Assembly: GCA_963812885.1 (NCBI GenBank)
Contig: CAWEWZ010000012.1
Span: forward strand, 124,001 to 188,000
From: Bog-756 sp963812885
GTDB lineage: Bacteria > Actinomycetota > Acidimicrobiia > Acidimicrobiales > RAAP-2
Direction of reading: 5' to 3'
DNA length: 64,000 bases
Position numbers and translations under genes: made by a program
The notes under the pieces: generated by a model
Database searches by the model: none
What the model was told of the DNA's origin: nothing
Seen by the model: only the letters and a program-made list of their open reading frames with translations
In this document: in pieces, positions 36,033-45,587 of the stretch
Numbering within the stretch: position 1 is the first letter of the stretch
Layout of the letters: each line of letters starts with the position of its first letter

Positions 36033-36573
36033 ACCCGGCTCCGGTGGGTGCCGGTCGGGGCCCCGCCCTCTCGCTCGCCGGCTGACGCTCGCCGCCCTGC
36101 TGTCGGTCACCGTCCTGTCGACGGGCTGCGTGGCTTCGGGGACGGCCATCTCGACGCCCTTCGCCACCACCCGGCCGGTGCTCGAGCACGGGCCGCAGTA
36201 CGAGGTCAAGGTGGCCTCGGTCGGAGGTCTCGGCCCGGTGCTGGTCGACGGCCAGGGCATCACCCTCTACATGTACGCCACCGACCACCAGGGAACTCCA
36301 TCCCGGTGCTACGGCATCTGCGCCGTGCAGTGGCCACCGCTCATCCTGCCGACCGGGGTGGCGGCACCGGTGGCGGGACCGGGGATCGAGCCCGGGCTGC
36401 TCGGCACCGCGCCCCGTACCGACGGGACGACCCAGATCACCTACCACGGCTGGCCGCTCTATCTGTGGCCGCCGGACCGGAGGCCGGGCCAGGCCACCGG
36501 GCAGGGTCTCACCAATGCCGGTGGCCGCTGGTACGTCCTCGACACCGCCGGGAACCCGGTCACGACGCCGTGA
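36029..36573 (+). CDS. Secreted lipoprotein with COG4315-type repeats (frameshift in signal peptide)
   Basis: The mature part (from about 36121) has two related repeats: VLVDGQGITLYMYATDHQGT with CYGICAVQWPPLIL, and ITYHGWPLYLWPPDRRPGQA with GGRWYVLDTAGNPV, the 'lipoprotein_15' secreted repeat. It is preceded by a lipobox signal (RRLTLAALLSVTVLSTGC) that lacks a start in its own frame. GTG 36029, overlapping the DUF2889 stop, gives a good start if one C is missing in 36056-36069. As given, only GTG 36130 starts in frame and would drop the signal and Cys. Confidence 0.75.
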
Positions 36574-36605
36574 GGGCGCACCCCGGCCAGGGGGGCCAGA
36601 CTGGC

Positions 36606-36902
36606 GTGGTGAACGATTCGAAGGGACGGTCGCGGTGGTCGATCAATTCGACCAACTCGATCCTGTCCATCAACTCGGCCGGATCCATCCTCTCCATCGG
36701 ATCGGCGGGCTCGATCCTCTCCATCGGATCGGCCCTGTCGGTGGCCTCGGTGGGGAGTTTCCTCGGCGCCGCCTCGATCCTCTCGTGCGCCTCGGTCGCC
36801 TCGGTGCTCTCGTTCCGCTCGCGGGCCGGCGTCATGGCCGCCGGGGCACCCCGGTCGCCTTCAGCTGGTGGGTCCCCCCAGCCACCCGCGCTTTCGGAAT
36901 AG
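36606..36902 (+). CDS. Small Ser/Ile/Gly-repeat protein, probable beta-solenoid
   Basis: About 98 residues, GTG 36606 or 36609. After a basic start (NDSKGRSRWS) comes an array of six-residue units of the type S-I-L-S-I-G/N-S-A-G-S (INSTNSILSINSAGSILSIG and so on, about residues 12-60) ending in a Cys-containing part (AASILSCASVASVLSFRSRA). Every third to sixth residue is Ser or small, with a regular Ile/Leu ladder, typical of a solenoid. Similar short repeats occur in other actinobacteria but no function is known. Its end overlaps the convergent corA by 42 bases. Confidence 0.6.
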   Translation: MVNDSKGRSRWSINSTNSILSINSAGSILSIGSAGSILSIGSALSVASVGSFLGAASILSCASVASVLSFRSRAGVMAAGAPRSPSAGGSPQPPALSE

Positions 36903-37832
36903 GTAGAGGAGGACGGCCGCCGACGCCAGCTCGAGGCCGAGCCCGAAGACGATGAAGGGCACCCTCCCGGTGATGTGGGCCACCAGCCAGCTGAAGTTCT
37001 GGCCGAAGAAGCCGGTGAGGAAACTGAGGGGCAGGAAGACCGTGGCGATGATGGTCAGCTGCTTCATGACCACGTTGAGCCGGTTGGACACCGTGGACAG
37101 GTGGGTGTCCATGACGCCGCTCAGCAGGTCGCGGTACCCGTCCACGAGGTCGCTGATCCGGATGAGGTGGTCGTAGATGTCGCGCATGTAGCGCAGCCCC
37201 TCGTCGGTGACGCCGGGCAGCTGTTCCACCCCCGAGGAGATACTGGCGAACATGTCGCGCTGGGGGGTGATCACCTTGCGAATGGCGATCAGTGAGCGCT
37301 TCATGGTGAACAGGGTGCCCAGCTGGGCATCGGTGGGCTGGACCAGGATGGCGTCCTCCAGCTCGTCGATCTGGTTGTCGAACCCGTTGAGCATGGGGAA
37401 GAAGCTGTCGACCAGCTGGTCGATGACCAGGTAGACCAGGGCGGCCCCCGGCGCCTGCAGATCGACCGGTCGGTGGCTGAACCGCTGGCGGGCATCCTCC
37501 ATGGCCGCGCATCGACCGTGGTGGACGGTGACCACGAAGTGCTCGGCCAGGATGAAGTGGACCTCGACGGTCGACGACTGGTCGGCACCGGCCCCGTGGA
37601 CGACCATGTACAGGAAGTCGTTGTAATCCTCGAGCTTGGGCCGCTGGCCGAACTTCTGGGCATCCTCCACGGCCAGCGGGTGGATCTTGAAGACATCGAG
37701 CAGCAGGTCGCGGGCTTCGGCGTCCACCCCGTCGAGGTCGAGCCAGAAGTGCTTGGCCGCCGCCAGCTGCGCCTCGATGGCCTCCCGGGTGGCCGGGGCG
37801 GTCTGGCCTTCGAACGTCAGGGTCCCGTCCAT
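36861..37832 (-). CDS. corA: CorA-family Mg2+/Co2+ channel
   Basis: 323 residues from ATG 37832. Cytoplasmic N-terminal domain (HFWLDLDGVDAEARDLLL, FKIHPLAVEDA), long stalk helix (about 140-255, MRDIYDHLIRISDLVDGYRD) and two C-terminal membrane helices. The pore signature at the end of helix 1 reads LTGFFGQNF, a GQN variant of the canonical GMN. Forms a pentameric channel for divalent cations. Confidence 0.9.
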   Translation of the reverse strand: MDGTLTFEGQTAPATREAIEAQLAAAKHFWLDLDGVDAEARDLLLDVFKIHPLAVEDAQKFGQRPKLEDYNDFLYMVVHGAGADQSSTVEVHFILAEHFVVTVHHGRCAAMEDARQRFSHRPVDLQAPGAALVYLVIDQLVDSFFPMLNGFDNQIDELEDAILVQPTDAQLGTLFTMKRSLIAIRKVITPQRDMFASISSGVEQLPGVTDEGLRYMRDIYDHLIRISDLVDGYRDLLSGVMDTHLSTVSNRLNVVMKQLTIIATVFLPLSFLTGFFGQNFSWLVAHITGRVPFIVFGLGLELASAAVLLYLFRKRGWLGGPTS

Positions 37833-37924
37833 GCCCAGATTCTGACCCCGCCACCGCGGCCGGTCGGGGATGGGCGGTAGACCGTTCCGCACCGGCTACG
37901 CGGCGGCGGCCGGCGCCGGCGACC

Positions 37925-38443
37925 TCAGTCGAGCCTGACGAGCGCCTCCCGGTAGCGGTGGGCATTGGCGACGTATTCGGCTGCCGCTATCCGGATCAGG
38001 GCCAGGTTGGACCCATCGGGACGGATGGTGGCCGGAACGCCCAGGGCCAGGGCTCCCGACGGCACCTCCATCCGGTTGGGGACCACCGCGTTGGCACCGA
38101 CGGTGGCCGCCGAGCGGACCAGGGCGTGGTGGAGGACCACCGATCCCGAGCCGACCAGACACTCGTCCTCGAGGACGCAACCTTCGAGGTGGGCCAGGTG
38201 GCCGATCACGCATCCGGCACCGACCACCGTCGGGAACCCGGGTCCGGCATGGATGACCGTCCCGTCCTGCACCGAGGTGCGGGCGCCGACGGTGATCGTG
38301 CCGTAGTCGCCGCGGAGCACCGCGCTCGGCCAGACCGACGCCTCCGATCCGACCGTCACATCACCGATGACCACGGCGTCAGGATGGACATAGGCCTGGG
38401 GGTCGACGGTGGGGACGAGATCTCCGAGCTGATAGATGGCCAT
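37925..38443 (-). CDS. Gamma-class carbonic anhydrase-like hexapeptide protein
   Basis: 172 residues. Left-handed beta-helix repeats (AVVIGDVTVGSEASVWPSAV, LRGDYGTITVGARTSVQDGT) with zinc histidines in DGTVIHAG and IGHLAHLEGC, as in gamma carbonic anhydrase/PaaY/YrdA proteins. The end ALGVPATIRP and a helix close the trimer. Enzyme activity is not proven for most such proteins. Confidence 0.88.
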   Translation of the reverse strand: MAIYQLGDLVPTVDPQAYVHPDAVVIGDVTVGSEASVWPSAVLRGDYGTITVGARTSVQDGTVIHAGPGFPTVVGAGCVIGHLAHLEGCVLEDECLVGSGSVVLHHALVRSAATVGANAVVPNRMEVPSGALALGVPATIRPDGSNLALIRIAAAEYVANAHRYREALVRLD

Positions 38444-38647
38444 CGGACGACCCTACGGCAACCGGGTGAACGACAACCAACCGGGGACCGACCCGTGGGA
38501 GCCCCCCGCGCACGTTATCGTTTGACAGTCCGGATCACGGTGGGCGGCACCCGGCCCCGGGCGGACCGGGGTCCTGTCGACATGGGGCGGATGGCGGGAG
38601 TCCGGCGTGCGGCACAACTTCGATCGGCTTCGTGCCGGAGGTGGAAG

Positions 38648-40432
38648 ATGATCATCACGCCGTCGGAGTCGGAGGAGCCGGCCACCGCGGCCGAGCTCGG
38701 CGACTCCGCGGCGATGGTGGTGGCCCAGCTGGGCGCCGCGCCCGACCCCGGAACCAACGGCACCTCCGGACCCTCGGGTCTGGCCGAACGCTGCGTGTGG
38801 AGCGTGGTGTGGCTGGGCGTGATCAGCGGTGGCTTCCAGCTCTGGGGGTCGTGGTCGGCATGGTCGTTCGGTGGCCTGGCCGCGCCGCTCCTGGTGCTGG
38901 CCGGAATCGTCGGGTTCGCCGCCGTATGGCTGGTCGGGAGCCCCCGCTCGACGGTCATCCAGGTGTCGGCATTGGCGGCGGTGGTGGCCTCGACCCTGGG
39001 CAACGAGGGGGTCGGGATCCACGCCCGCCGCTTCTACAGCACGGACTCGGCTGCCTTCAACCAGGCCGGGGCCCGGCTCCTGATGCACGGGACCGATCCC
39101 TACACCGTCACCCTTGGGTCGTTGGCCAGCCTGCTGAAGGTCCCGGCGCAATTCTGGACCTACACGGTGAGCGGCGGCCACGTGGACCACGTCTCCTATC
39201 CGGCCGGCTCGATCCTCCTCCAGATGCCGGCCCTGCTCCTCGGGTTCCACCACGAGGTCGTCGACTGGATGGACCTGTTGGCGTGGATCGTCACCGGGGT
39301 GATCATCTTCGTTCTCCTCCCGACCTCGATCCGATGGATCGCGCCCCTCCTCCTCCTGGCTCCCGCCTTCACCGGGGTGTTCAGCTCAGGGGGCACCGAT
39401 GCCGCCTTCCTGCCCTTCCTGGTGCTGGCCGTCTGGCGCTGGGACCGATTCGGCCTCGGCCGGTCCGCCGGTGTCGCCCGGTGGATGGGCCCGGTGGCCC
39501 TCGGCCTCGCCTGTTCGATCAAGCAGACCCCGTGGTTCTGCGTGCCCTTCATCGCCCTGGGGCTCGTCCTCGAGGCACGGAGGTCGGGGCGCAGCCCGGT
39601 GCGGACGGTGGTGCCGTACCTGGCCATCGTCGCCGGCGTGTTCGCCGTCGTGAACCTTCCCTTCGTCATCTGGTCACCGGCCGCCTGGGCGCGGGGGACC
39701 TTCCTCCCCTTCCTACAACCTCTGATCGCCGACGGTCAGGGGCTGGTCACGCTGGTCCTCCACGGGATCGCCCACGGGGTCTCGCTCCCCCTGCTCACCC
39801 TGGCCGGTCTCCTGGTGCTGGGGGCCGAGCTGGCCGCCATGGTCATCTGGTACCCGGCTATGAAGCGGATTTGGCTGCTCCTCCTCCCGCTGGCCTTCTT
39901 CGTCGCCACCCGCAGCCTCTCGACCTATCTGGCCGACCTCTACCCGGCGGCCATCGTCGCCGCCGTGTCGGTGGCGCCGGCTCCCCGGGCCGCGGTGGCC
40001 AGGGCCCGCGGGCGTCTCCGGATGCCGGTCGGACTGGTGGCGATCGTCCCGGCGGTGGCCGCGGTGTGTGCGGGGGTCCTCGCCTTCTGGTCGCCACCCC
40101 TGCAGCTCAGTGTGCGGTCGGTGGCCACGTCCCATGCCGCCACCTCCCTCGACGCGGTGACCCTGGCCGTGCACAACACGACCTCGGACACGGTGACGCC
40201 GCACTTCATGGTGACCATCGGCAGCGGCCATCCCGACGGGTTCTGGTATCCCGGTCACGGTGGCAACCTGGTCCTCGGGCCCCACGACTCGGAGACGGTG
40301 ACCATCCGCCCGCAGTCACCGGCGTGGGCCCCGAGCCATGGCTCGCAGTGGCTGGTCGAGGCGTACACCACCTCGCCCGAGGCGCTCAGCACGACGCCGC
40401 TGATGGAATGGCAGCTCGGCCGGGTGCACTGA
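38648..40432 (+). CDS. Multi-pass membrane protein, GT-C/DUF2029-like glycosyltransferase
   Basis: 594 residues from ATG 38648, with about ten to eleven membrane helices between residues 45 and 480 and a beta-rich extracytoplasmic end (SVATSHAATSLDAVTLAVHN, GSHPDG-like, SETVTIRPQSPA). A loop with TGT-like DPYTVTLG and YPAGSILLQMP resembles polyprenyl-phosphate-mannose-dependent enzymes. Substrate unknown. RBS CGGAGGTGGAAG. No frameshift despite length. Confidence 0.7.
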   Translation: MIITPSESEEPATAAELGDSAAMVVAQLGAAPDPGTNGTSGPSGLAERCVWSVVWLGVISGGFQLWGSWSAWSFGGLAAPLLVLAGIVGFAAVWLVGSPRSTVIQVSALAAVVASTLGNEGVGIHARRFYSTDSAAFNQAGARLLMHGTDPYTVTLGSLASLLKVPAQFWTYTVSGGHVDHVSYPAGSILLQMPALLLGFHHEVVDWMDLLAWIVTGVIIFVLLPTSIRWIAPLLLLAPAFTGVFSSGGTDAAFLPFLVLAVWRWDRFGLGRSAGVARWMGPVALGLACSIKQTPWFCVPFIALGLVLEARRSGRSPVRTVVPYLAIVAGVFAVVNLPFVIWSPAAWARGTFLPFLQPLIADGQGLVTLVLHGIAHGVSLPLLTLAGLLVLGAELAAMVIWYPAMKRIWLLLLPLAFFVATRSLSTYLADLYPAAIVAAVSVAPAPRAAVARARGRLRMPVGLVAIVPAVAAVCAGVLAFWSPPLQLSVRSVATSHAATSLDAVTLAVHNTTSDTVTPHFMVTIGSGHPDGFWYPGHGGNLVLGPHDSETVTIRPQSPAWAPSHGSQWLVEAYTTSPEALSTTPLMEWQLGRVH

Positions 40433-40525
40433 GGTCAGTACCGGCATGCCCGAAGGGCCGCCCCGCCGGTGCTCGGTAGGATGGTCGGGCACCCCGGACG
40501 GGGGCCAGCAGCGAGGAGGCAGCAG

Positions 40526-41746
40526 ATGCGTGATGTCGGGGAGCTCGGCCATCCCGTCTTCGATGCCGACAACCACTACTACGAGGCACTCGACGCCTTC
40601 ACCAGGCATCTCGATCCGGCCCTGGGGACCAGGGTGATCCAGTGGTCGGAGATCAACGGCCGGCGCTATCACGTCATCGGCGGGCGAGTCAGCCGGGCCG
40701 TCACCAACCCGACCTTCGATCCGGTGGCCCTCCCCGGGGCCATGCACGACTTCTTCCGGGGCAACCCCGAGGGCCGGAACCCGATGGAGTTCCTGGCCCG
40801 CCGCGAACCGGTGCGGCCCGCCTACCGGGAGCCCGAGGCCCGCCTGGCCGTCCTGGACGAACAGGGCATGGCCGGGTGCCTGCTCTTCCCGACACTCGGG
40901 ATGATCTACGAGGAACCGCTGGCCCACGATCCCGAGGCGGTCTGCGCCATGTTCCGCGCCTTCAACCGGTGGTTGGTCGAGGACTGGACCTTCGACTACC
41001 GCGGGCGCATCTTCGCCGCCCCCTACCTCACCCTGGCCGATCCGGCCTGGGCCGCCGAGGAACTGGCCTGGGCACTCGACCACGGCGCCCGCACGGTGGT
41101 CATGCGGCCGGCGGCCCCGACCACGGCGGTCGGTCGGCGGAACCCGTTCGAGCCGATGTTCGACGCCTTCTGGGGCCTGGCCAACGAGGCCGGCATCACC
41201 GTGGTCGTCCACGCCTCCGACAGCGGTGGTTCGTCCAACGGATACGCCGTCGACGGGTTCGGGGCCACGTTCACCGGCGGGTGGAAGCCGTCCATCAAGT
41301 CGTTCGCCATCGAACAGGCCATCCGCGACTACCTGCTGACGGTCATCTTCGAGAACCACTTCGAGCGGTTTCCGAACCTCCGGATGGCGTCGGTGGAGAA
41401 CGGGGCCGAGTACCTTCCCGACCTCATCAAGAAGATCCGGTCGACGGCCAACAAGATGCCCGGCTACTGGAAGCACGATCCGGTCGAGACGCTCCGGCGC
41501 CACGTATGGATCAATCCCTTCTGGGAGGACGATGTGTACCAGGTGGCCGAGTGCATCGGTACCGACCGGGTCATCTTCGGGTCGGACTGGCCCCACGTCG
41601 AGGCCCTCCCCGAGCCGATGGCCTACCTGTCGGAGCTCAAGAATTTCGACGACGGGGAACGTCGCCGGATCCTCTACGACAATGCCCAGGAGCTGATCAC
41701 CCTCCGACCCGAGCCTGACTCCGGCCGGGTCTCCCGGTGGGCCTGA
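40526..41746 (+). CDS. Amidohydrolase-family (ACMSD-like) metal hydrolase
   Basis: 406 residues from ATG 40526 behind GCGAGGAGGCAGCAG. Metal ligands: FDADNHYYEALDAF near the N-terminus (D-x-x-H type), VVVHASDSGG, and FGSDWPHVEALPEP near the end, as in amidohydrolase_2 enzymes that decarboxylate or hydrolyse aromatic/lactone substrates. Substrate unknown. Confidence 0.85.
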   Translation: MRDVGELGHPVFDADNHYYEALDAFTRHLDPALGTRVIQWSEINGRRYHVIGGRVSRAVTNPTFDPVALPGAMHDFFRGNPEGRNPMEFLARREPVRPAYREPEARLAVLDEQGMAGCLLFPTLGMIYEEPLAHDPEAVCAMFRAFNRWLVEDWTFDYRGRIFAAPYLTLADPAWAAEELAWALDHGARTVVMRPAAPTTAVGRRNPFEPMFDAFWGLANEAGITVVVHASDSGGSSNGYAVDGFGATFTGGWKPSIKSFAIEQAIRDYLLTVIFENHFERFPNLRMASVENGAEYLPDLIKKIRSTANKMPGYWKHDPVETLRRHVWINPFWEDDVYQVAECIGTDRVIFGSDWPHVEALPEPMAYLSELKNFDDGERRRILYDNAQELITLRPEPDSGRVSRWA

Positions 41747-41764
41747 GCGCTCGGGCGACTGTCG

Positions 41765-43640
41765 TCAGGTCGGATTGGCCACCGGTGCTGTCGGTGCGGC
41801 CCCCGGCGGGCAGGCCCGGGGGTCCCACGGCTCGAGCGTGGACGTGGTCGGTGACGGCGCGGCGATGGCGCTGGCATCGGGGGAGGTCGTCGGCGTCGTG
41901 GTCGGTGACGGCGGAGCCGTCGTCGGGGCGGAGGCGCCGGGGGCACCTACGGCGGCGGTGGAGGGTGTCGCCTGGGCCACGGGGGCGTCCACTGCGAACT
42001 GGGTGCCGGTGACCACGGTGACATCGGCCCCGTCGGTCACCTGGCTCGGGTCGTAGGCCATGATGACCGAGCCGGTCATCGCCCGGGTGACCGCCTGGGC
42101 GTCGGCTTCGACGGCCTCGGATCTGGATCCGTAGTACACGACCGTCTCGGCGACGTCGCCGGCGGGTGTGGCATCGCCCACGCCCGACCATGTGGAATCC
42201 GAGGGCGGCGAGAGCGGCCGACGTGGTGGAGGCCTGGTTGTACGCTCCCGTCCCATTGACCACCGATACCGACACCGACGACCGGGCGGGCAGCGGTTTG
42301 CCGTTCATCGAGTCGATGCCGGCACCGATCCCGAGGACCTGGTCGATGGCGCTCTGGTCCTGGGCCTGGGTCGGGAACTCGACGTCACCGTAGCTCCCGC
42401 CCTTGTAGACGAGCCCCCCACCGGCTCCGGCCGGATCGGTCACCACTTCGACCGGCAAGGTGAGCTGCGGCACCGAGTTGACATTGACGGTGTGGAAGTC
42501 GAGCACCATGTTGGCCATGTCGGTGGCCGGCCATGTCTGGTCGAAGGTCAGGTCGGCCTTCACCGAGTTGATGAGGTTGAGGTCGGCGATCGGATTGCCG
42601 AGTCCCTGCTTGGCCACCGCCGCGGCCAGCACCCGGAGGAATTCGTGGTCCCGCCGGATGCGGGCCAGATCGCTGAGTGACTCCTGGGGCCAGTTCTCGG
42701 CATAGGTGCTCGTGGTGGTGGCCGACTTGTACTGGAGGTGACGGGCCCGGACCACTTCGAGGGCCTGGGTGCCGTTGAGGTGTACGCAGGTGGCGGCCTG
42801 CACGTTGAGCCCCGACGATGCATCGAAGACGGACATCGGGAAGGCCATGTTGATGCCGCCCAGCGCGTCCACCACGTTGGCGAACTGGTCGAAGTTGAGC
42901 GAGACGGTGTGCTGGATGGGTATCCCGAAGTCCTCCTCGATGGCGGACACCAGCTGGGTGAGCCCTTGGAACAGACCGGCGTCGACCTTGTTGGCCCCGG
43001 TGCTCCGGGCGTTGGGGATGAACAGGTCGCGGGGAATCGACAGGAGTCCCAACCGGTGGTTGGCCGGATCGACGTGGAGGATCATGATCACGTCGCTGTT
43101 CACACCGTTCACACCCTGTGAGCACAACCCGTAGGCCGGGTTCTGCACGGTGAGGGCGCACCGCGAGGTCGAGCCGACCATCAAGATGTTCTCCGTTCCC
43201 GCCTCCTTGCCGGTGGTCAGGGCTCCGGTCAGCCCCTTCACCTCCTCGCGCTTGAGATCGTGGGCGAGGTAGTAGGTGTACCCGGCGCCTCCGGCCACGA
43301 TCAGCAGGACCACGACCAGTCCGATCACGCCCACCCGACGGATCCGATGCCGCGGTTTGGCGTGGAGCGCGTTCCGGCGCCGCCCGGCCCGCCCTCTGCC
43401 TGCCCGCGACATCTCCTCGGCGAGGGCGGACAGACCTGCTTCGTTGGCCACGGGTGGGCCACTCCCGCCGGTACCGGTCTTCGCACCGTGACCACCGGTT
43501 CGGGCGGCCGATGCGCCCTGATGTTCGATCAGCTCGCCGAGGCTGCGCAACCCGTCCTCGTTCGGCACCTTGGGTTGGGATGTGTCTGGGCCCTGACTGA
43601 CACGATCGGAGGCGCGCCCGTGTCGACCGGGTCCACTCAT
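41765..43640 (-). CDS. LytR-CpsA-Psr (LCP) family cell-wall ligase with LytR_C domain (frameshifted)
   Basis: About 624 residues when repaired, from ATG 43640. Cytoplasmic basic tail, one membrane helix (VGVIGLVVVLLIVAGGAGYT), LCP domain (NSDVIMILHVDPANHRLGLL, SIPRDLFIPNARSTGANKVD, GGINMAFPMSVFD, HLQYKSA), then a LytR_C domain (SVSVVNGTGAYNQA ... VGDATPAGDVAETVVYYGS) and a Thr/Pro/Ser tail. LCP enzymes attach teichoic acid- or arabinogalactan-type polymers to peptidoglycan. The frame slips at CCC 42183-42185; removing one C restores HMVGVGDATPAG. Confidence 0.9.
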
Positions 43641-43756
43641 GAGGCTGAAGCGTAGCAATGGGGGCTCCGACGGTGGTGCCACCACCAGGGTCGCGTCACG
43701 ATGCCGTCGACGACGATCACCCGCGCCGACGAGGCGGCGTGGTAACCAGTGCAACG

Positions 43757-44848
43757 ATGGAAGAGCACGAGGAGGACCTGGTCGCCCTCGGGGTCTACGA
43801 CCCGGCTGCGGCCCATGCTGACCTGCGGCTGGACCTCCTGCATCTCGTGGACGATCTGGGAGCCACGCCCGAGGAGCTGGTGACCTTCAAGGACACGCTT
43901 CCCGCCCTGGCCGGGGTGCTGGCCATCCGGGGTCGGACGGCATTGACGCTCGAGCAGGTGGCGGAACGGTCGGGACTCACCGATGATGCCGTGAGGTCGC
44001 TGGCCCGGGCGGCGGGCATCCCCGACCCCGAGCCGGAGGTGCCCATCTTCACCGAGGGCTTCGCCGGCTTCGCCTCGGGGATGGGCGAGGTGACCTCCGT
44101 CTTCGGCGAGGAGGCCAGCGAGCAACTGATACGCGTCTTCGGACTGGCCATGTCCCGCATCGCCGATGCGGTGATCTCGTCGTTCCTGGTCAATGTGGCC
44201 CCGGCCGCCCAGCGCGAGGACCCGGTCGGGTTGGGCGTCGCCCGGGCCAACGTCGAGGTGGCGGCGTTGCTGCCCTTGGTTGCCCCCGCCCTCGACGCGC
44301 TGTTGCGCCAGCACCTGCTCATCGCCCGACGCCTGACCACCTCCGATGCCGACGACGTGGGATTCGAGATCCGCCAGCTCGTCGTGGTCTTCGTCGATCT
44401 GGTCGGCTCGACCGAGCTCGGTGAGAAGCTCGCCATGAGCGAACTGGGAGCGACCCTCAACGACTTCGAGCACATCGCCACCGAGATCATCACCGAGGGC
44501 GGCGGCCGGGTCGTCAAGCTGATCGGCGACGAGATCATGTACACCGCCCCCGACCCGCTGACGGCGTCATCGATCGCCATCGACCTGGCCGATGCGTTCG
44601 ACGACCATCCGACCGTTCCCCCGGTGCGGGCGGGTCTGGCCAGCGGCGAGGTCATGCTCCGCGACGGCGACGTCTTCGGTCCCGTGGTCAATCTGGCCAG
44701 CCGTGCCGCCAAGGCGGCCGGGCCCGGGGAGGTGGTGGCCACCACCGACGTGGCCTCGGGTGCCGCGTTGCCCAGTCACTCCCTTGGGCCCCACCACCTG
44801 AGCGGGATTCCGGGGGCTGTCGAGCTCCACCGGTTGGTCAGGAACTGA
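43757..44848 (+). CDS. Class III adenylate/guanylate cyclase with N-terminal regulatory domain
   Basis: 363 residues from ATG 43757 (GTG 43739 possible). N-terminal 200 residues are helical and match the autoinhibitory region of mycobacterial Rv1264-type cyclases. The catalytic domain has both metal Asp (VVFVDLVGSTELGEKL; KLIGDEIMYT, with purine-specifying Lys) and the transition-state NLASRAAK. All needed residues appear intact. It diverges from the LCP gene with a gap of about 115 bases. Confidence 0.88.
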   Translation: MEEHEEDLVALGVYDPAAAHADLRLDLLHLVDDLGATPEELVTFKDTLPALAGVLAIRGRTALTLEQVAERSGLTDDAVRSLARAAGIPDPEPEVPIFTEGFAGFASGMGEVTSVFGEEASEQLIRVFGLAMSRIADAVISSFLVNVAPAAQREDPVGLGVARANVEVAALLPLVAPALDALLRQHLLIARRLTTSDADDVGFEIRQLVVVFVDLVGSTELGEKLAMSELGATLNDFEHIATEIITEGGGRVVKLIGDEIMYTAPDPLTASSIAIDLADAFDDHPTVPPVRAGLASGEVMLRDGDVFGPVVNLASRAAKAAGPGEVVATTDVASGAALPSHSLGPHHLSGIPGAVELHRLVRN

Positions 44849-44890
44849 GTCGGGGGTCGGGTCAGGAACCGGTGGGCCGGGGCCACTGGT

Positions 44891-45514
44891 TCAGCGGGCG
44901 TTCCTGCGGGCCTGGTCCTGGCGGTCCATGACCACGAGGATGCTGGCATGGACGATGGTGAGGCGTTCCTCGAGATCGGCGATGTCCCGGGCCAGCTCCT
45001 CGAGCTCGGAGACCCCCCCGGGGAACAGATCGGCTCGGGCGCCGCGCTTGGCCTTCTGGCTCATCACGTCCCACGCTGACGGGCCACCGGCCTCCGACGT
45101 CAGCGACCAGGCACTGTGGATGGCTTCGTTCCGCCGCCTCCGGTCCCGGTTGGCCCTCCGCCGCCAGGTCTTGAACTCGGCCAGCTCCTGTTCGGTCTCG
45201 GTCCCGTGGGTGGCGAGCAGCGACTCGACGGTCTCCCACACGTTCTCGACGCGCTGACCGGCCACCACCGCCCTGGCCAGGGCCTCGTCGCGGCTGCCGA
45301 CCAGGCTCATCAGGACCAGTCCGGACGCGATCTCGACCAGCGACCAGTTGGCGGCGATGCGCCCGAGAGCCCGGTGGAGCTCGTCCTCGCCGTCGACCGC
45401 GTCCGGAGTCTGGCCTGCTTGGTCCTCCGAAGAGCCCGACGACCGTGACCGGCCCGAGAACCGCAAGATCCTTCCGCCACTGAAGGGCAGGATATTTCTG
45501 ACCTGGCGCTTCAT
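44891..45514 (-). CDS. Hypothetical helical protein
   Basis: 207 residues from ATG 45514 (GTG 45541 also open). Soluble and helical, with a hydrophobic segment ANWSLVEIASGLVLMSLVG, a basic stretch RRRANRDRRRRNEAIHSAWS and a final coiled coil (ELARDIADLEERLTIVHASI). Not recognised. Faces the cyclase gene. Confidence 0.6.
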   Translation of the reverse strand: MKRQVRNILPFSGGRILRFSGRSRSSGSSEDQAGQTPDAVDGEDELHRALGRIAANWSLVEIASGLVLMSLVGSRDEALARAVVAGQRVENVWETVESLLATHGTETEQELAEFKTWRRRANRDRRRRNEAIHSAWSLTSEAGGPSAWDVMSQKAKRGARADLFPGGVSELEELARDIADLEERLTIVHASILVVMDRQDQARRNAR

Positions 45515-45587
45515 CGTCCGGGGCCCGGGGCGTGCCGCCACCGGTGGTGTCGAATTCTGTCCATGAGGGCCGCCGGCTCAGGACATC

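Noticed and set aside
38632..40479. Plus-strand frame overlapping the membrane glycosyltransferase
   Set aside because: Arg/Pro/Gly-rich shadow; the other frame has membrane helices and a good ribosome site.
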